Origin: Apostichopus japonicus
Lineage: Eukaryota; Echinodermata; Holothuroidea; Aspidochirotida; Stichopodidae
Length of the DNA: 64,000 nt
Direction: 5' to 3'
NCBI RefSeq assembly: GCF_037975245.1
Contig: NC_092562.1
Coordinates: forward strand, 10,887,001-10,951,000
Translations under genes and position numbers: made by a program
Shown: positions 62,230 through 64,000 of the stretch, one piece after another
Numbering within the stretch: position 1 is the first letter of the stretch
Layout: each line of letters opens with the position of its first letter
The notes under the pieces: generated by a model
What the model was told of the DNA's origin: nothing
Seen by the model: only the letters and a program-made list of their open reading frames with translations
Databases searched by the model: none

Positions 62230-62940
62230 AAGATCTTTCGACATTAGCATTCACTCAGACTGTCCCATACTTTTCCAGTGATACAATAGAAAGGGTGTTT
62301 GCAGCGTCTGTCTTGCCCATCCTAGTATATGCGGTTCCAGTTTGGTATCATTTTGTACATGTTAAATATAAGAGAAGAATAAAAAGTTTCCTTAAATTTT
62401 GTTCAAAAATTTTCAGGCTTAATTATGAGAATCTTGTATAGAGTCAATGAATCTGCTAGGAATGAATTTGTAATACTTGTCAAAAATATTCAAACTACTA
62501 ACGAACATCCTCTACATTCCAAGCTCAACTCTCTGTGCAATAAAACAAATTCTAATTTGAGAAATCCAAATATCACGCCATGTTTTAGAACTATTCTCTT
62601 TAAGAACTTTACACAGCAGCCCTTTTTGTACAAAACGGCTCCTTAGATCCTTTATTGTAGCTATTTGATGTCTTAGAATTTTTACTCTTTAAGAACTTGT
62701 TTTATTTACAGAGCAGCCTCTTTTTGTTAACTGGTAAAGACAGCTTCTTAGATAATTTGTTGTAACTTTTTGATAATTTTGATAACTTTTGTAATGCTTT
62801 ATATCGTTCATTATTATCTTAATCTCATAAACTTTTACATGTCTTAACCTGTATTTTTGATGTTCTGTTTATTGTTATATTTTTATCCTATTTATAAATT
62901 TCTCTGTAAATTTATACTGGAATAAAGAAATGAAGAAAAT
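62230..62940 (+). mobile_element. 3' end of a non-LTR retrotransposon (LINE), frameshifted
   Basis: The first frame contains SSDTIERVFAASVLPILVYA and VPVWYHF, followed by a basic segment. This is the pattern at the C-terminal end of CR1/Jockey-type reverse transcriptases (SVLPILVYA-x-PVW). It stops at 62439-62441. The next frame (62425-62646) carries the usual tail with EHPLHSKLNSLCNKT and ITPCFRTILFKNF, so one frameshift separates the two parts. AT-rich 3' sequence follows, ending GGAATAAAGAAATGAAGAAA near 62940. It is a 5'-truncated dead copy. Confidence 0.7.
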
Positions 62941-64000
62941 GAAAATGTAGGCCTACAGTATATTGCTAGGCTAGGTATACTTTAACTAGGCCCCTATGCC
63001 TAGGCCTATGTACTTCATAGAACTCTACCTTCTATTCTAAGGGACGTTTCATGATTCATCAGTGTCAAAAAAAAGAATTTGTACACGCTACTTAGCCATA
63101 CTATTACTAGTTACTACTGGTCTACTTAATATAGGATAATTAGTCCAACCAAATGGTAGTATTATCGTACATTGAGGGAGAAAACATTCACTATCATAAC
63201 GGGGCAAGAAGTTTCCGAGCAGTGACACCATTTATATTCATACACACCAGAGGCTGACGTTCAATGAGTAATGAATGTAGGCCTAGGTCTATGCATTAGT
63301 TACACTTAAAATAGGGCATAAACGTATTCGTTAGCACTCCCACCCTTACATTTCATTCGTAATTAACTTAACGACAACCAAAAAAAAAACACTTACCTTA
63401 GTTAGTGGGCAGATTTGTACTAGCGATCTCTCTATCTGTTCCAAAGTTACTATTAAAACGAGTCCTGGTAACTGAGAAGCACGTAATTCAGCTGACAAAT
63501 GCGTTCAAGTAGCCCGATCTCGGTACATGTGTACTGCTGTGCAATACGTTATATGCGGGTACCAATCAGCTGTATACTGTTGTGAAGGCCACTACTTGGT
63601 AGCTTTTATCATCGATTATCGTTACCGAGAATATCATTGGAATGAGTCACACTTCGTTGCATCAACTTTTACATGACGTAACATTACCGTCTGATCTGAG
63701 AGAATGTGAGGGGAAGGGTAGCAACGAGGTAAATGAATCTGGAGAAACTATCACACAGTAAATACGGGCGTACGCGCGTACCATGTATGGAGGGTCATGT
63801 GATGTGTTCCAGGGTGGTACTAATATACTACTCTCCCTATTACGCATGATTATTTCACCCAACTAGTACGTAAATGTGTTTGCGTGCAGACGACACCCGT
63901 TACCTAGCAATAACCGTGCCTGTAGCCTAACGTGATAGCTATATTCCCGTCGAGCAGCATTAGGCTCTGTTCCATGGAGAATTCCGTGGTTGCACTGAAC
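62941..64000. other. Right end: non-coding, possible promoter region on minus strand
   Basis: No coding exon is seen. It contains a strong minus-strand splice donor at 63391-63396 (see the candidate first exon). Right of it the sequence is richer in CG dinucleotides than most of the window (around 63500-63960), which would suit a promoter. Confidence 0.35.
63397..63540 (-). other. Candidate non-coding first exon (minus strand)
   Basis: Minus-strand sequence ending CCACTAACTAAG|GTAAGTG, a near-consensus donor followed by a T-rich intron start. The stretch before it has no long frame and is moderately CG-containing. It could be the first exon of the lectin/HRM receptor gene, which needs a non-coding 5' exon, at a distance of about 40 kb. 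It could equally belong to another minus-strand gene. The right boundary is a guess. Confidence 0.28.

Overview
This window looks like nuclear DNA from a gene-sparse, AT-rich animal genome. Coding sequence comes only as short pieces with GT-AG splice signals separated by kilobase introns. Most of the window is intron or intergenic DNA full of SINE, LINE, hAT-like and MITE remnants, minisatellites and unusually many poly-C/poly-G runs. The one confident gene has a rhamnose/galactose-binding lectin (SUEL-type, Gal_Lectin) domain followed by a hormone-receptor-motif (HRM) segment. That is the architecture of latrophilin-like adhesion GPCRs. A marine invertebrate deuterostome, perhaps an echinoderm such as a sea cucumber, is my inference; nothing in the window proves the taxon.

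Main gene (minus strand, 5' part only). Transcription runs from right to left. A start exon with a signal peptide (coding 23298-23388) splices to the first half of a Gal_Lectin domain (22337-22580). Two separate exons can supply the second half of that domain: 20068-20183 (3a) and 16587-16711 (3b). Both enter in phase 2 and leave in phase 1, so either can join the preceding and following exons in frame. I found no second copy of the first half-domain between them. The simplest reading is a pair of mutually exclusive exons that swap half of the sugar-binding domain. A Ser/Thr-rich stalk exon (7511-7648) and an HRM exon (6694-6810) follow, both in phase 1-1. The rest of the receptor (remaining HRM, GAIN and seven-helix region) was not found and probably lies beyond the left edge. 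The start exon has its own splice acceptor, so untranslated 5' exons lie further right; weak candidates are 47003-47109 and 63397-63540.

Other coding-like pieces. There is a THAP zinc-finger start (52014-52259, minus) between 31-bp inverted repeats, probably a P-element-like transposon relic. The 3' end of a non-LTR retrotransposon with a frameshift lies at 62230-62940 (plus). Two unassigned plus-strand candidate exons are at 21382-21573 and 55975-56162.

Mobile and repeated DNA. A 1,208-bp non-autonomous hAT-like element (27128-28335) has a perfect 8-bp target duplication. A 347-bp hAT-like MITE (39526-39872) also has a perfect 8-bp duplication. A 160-bp foldback MITE (6084-6243) is flanked by TA. 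There are tRNA-derived SINE pieces at 222-273, 38930-39254 and 54703-54810. A composite repeat block (35220-37886) is packed with AGGTCA nuclear-receptor half-sites. A 27-bp minisatellite (12106-12665) and a GTACTGTAC-rich palindromic satellite (42163-42745) are present. A dispersed family carrying the splice-donor-like core GAGACAGGTAAGCGAG recurs from about 24.5 to 44.1 kb.
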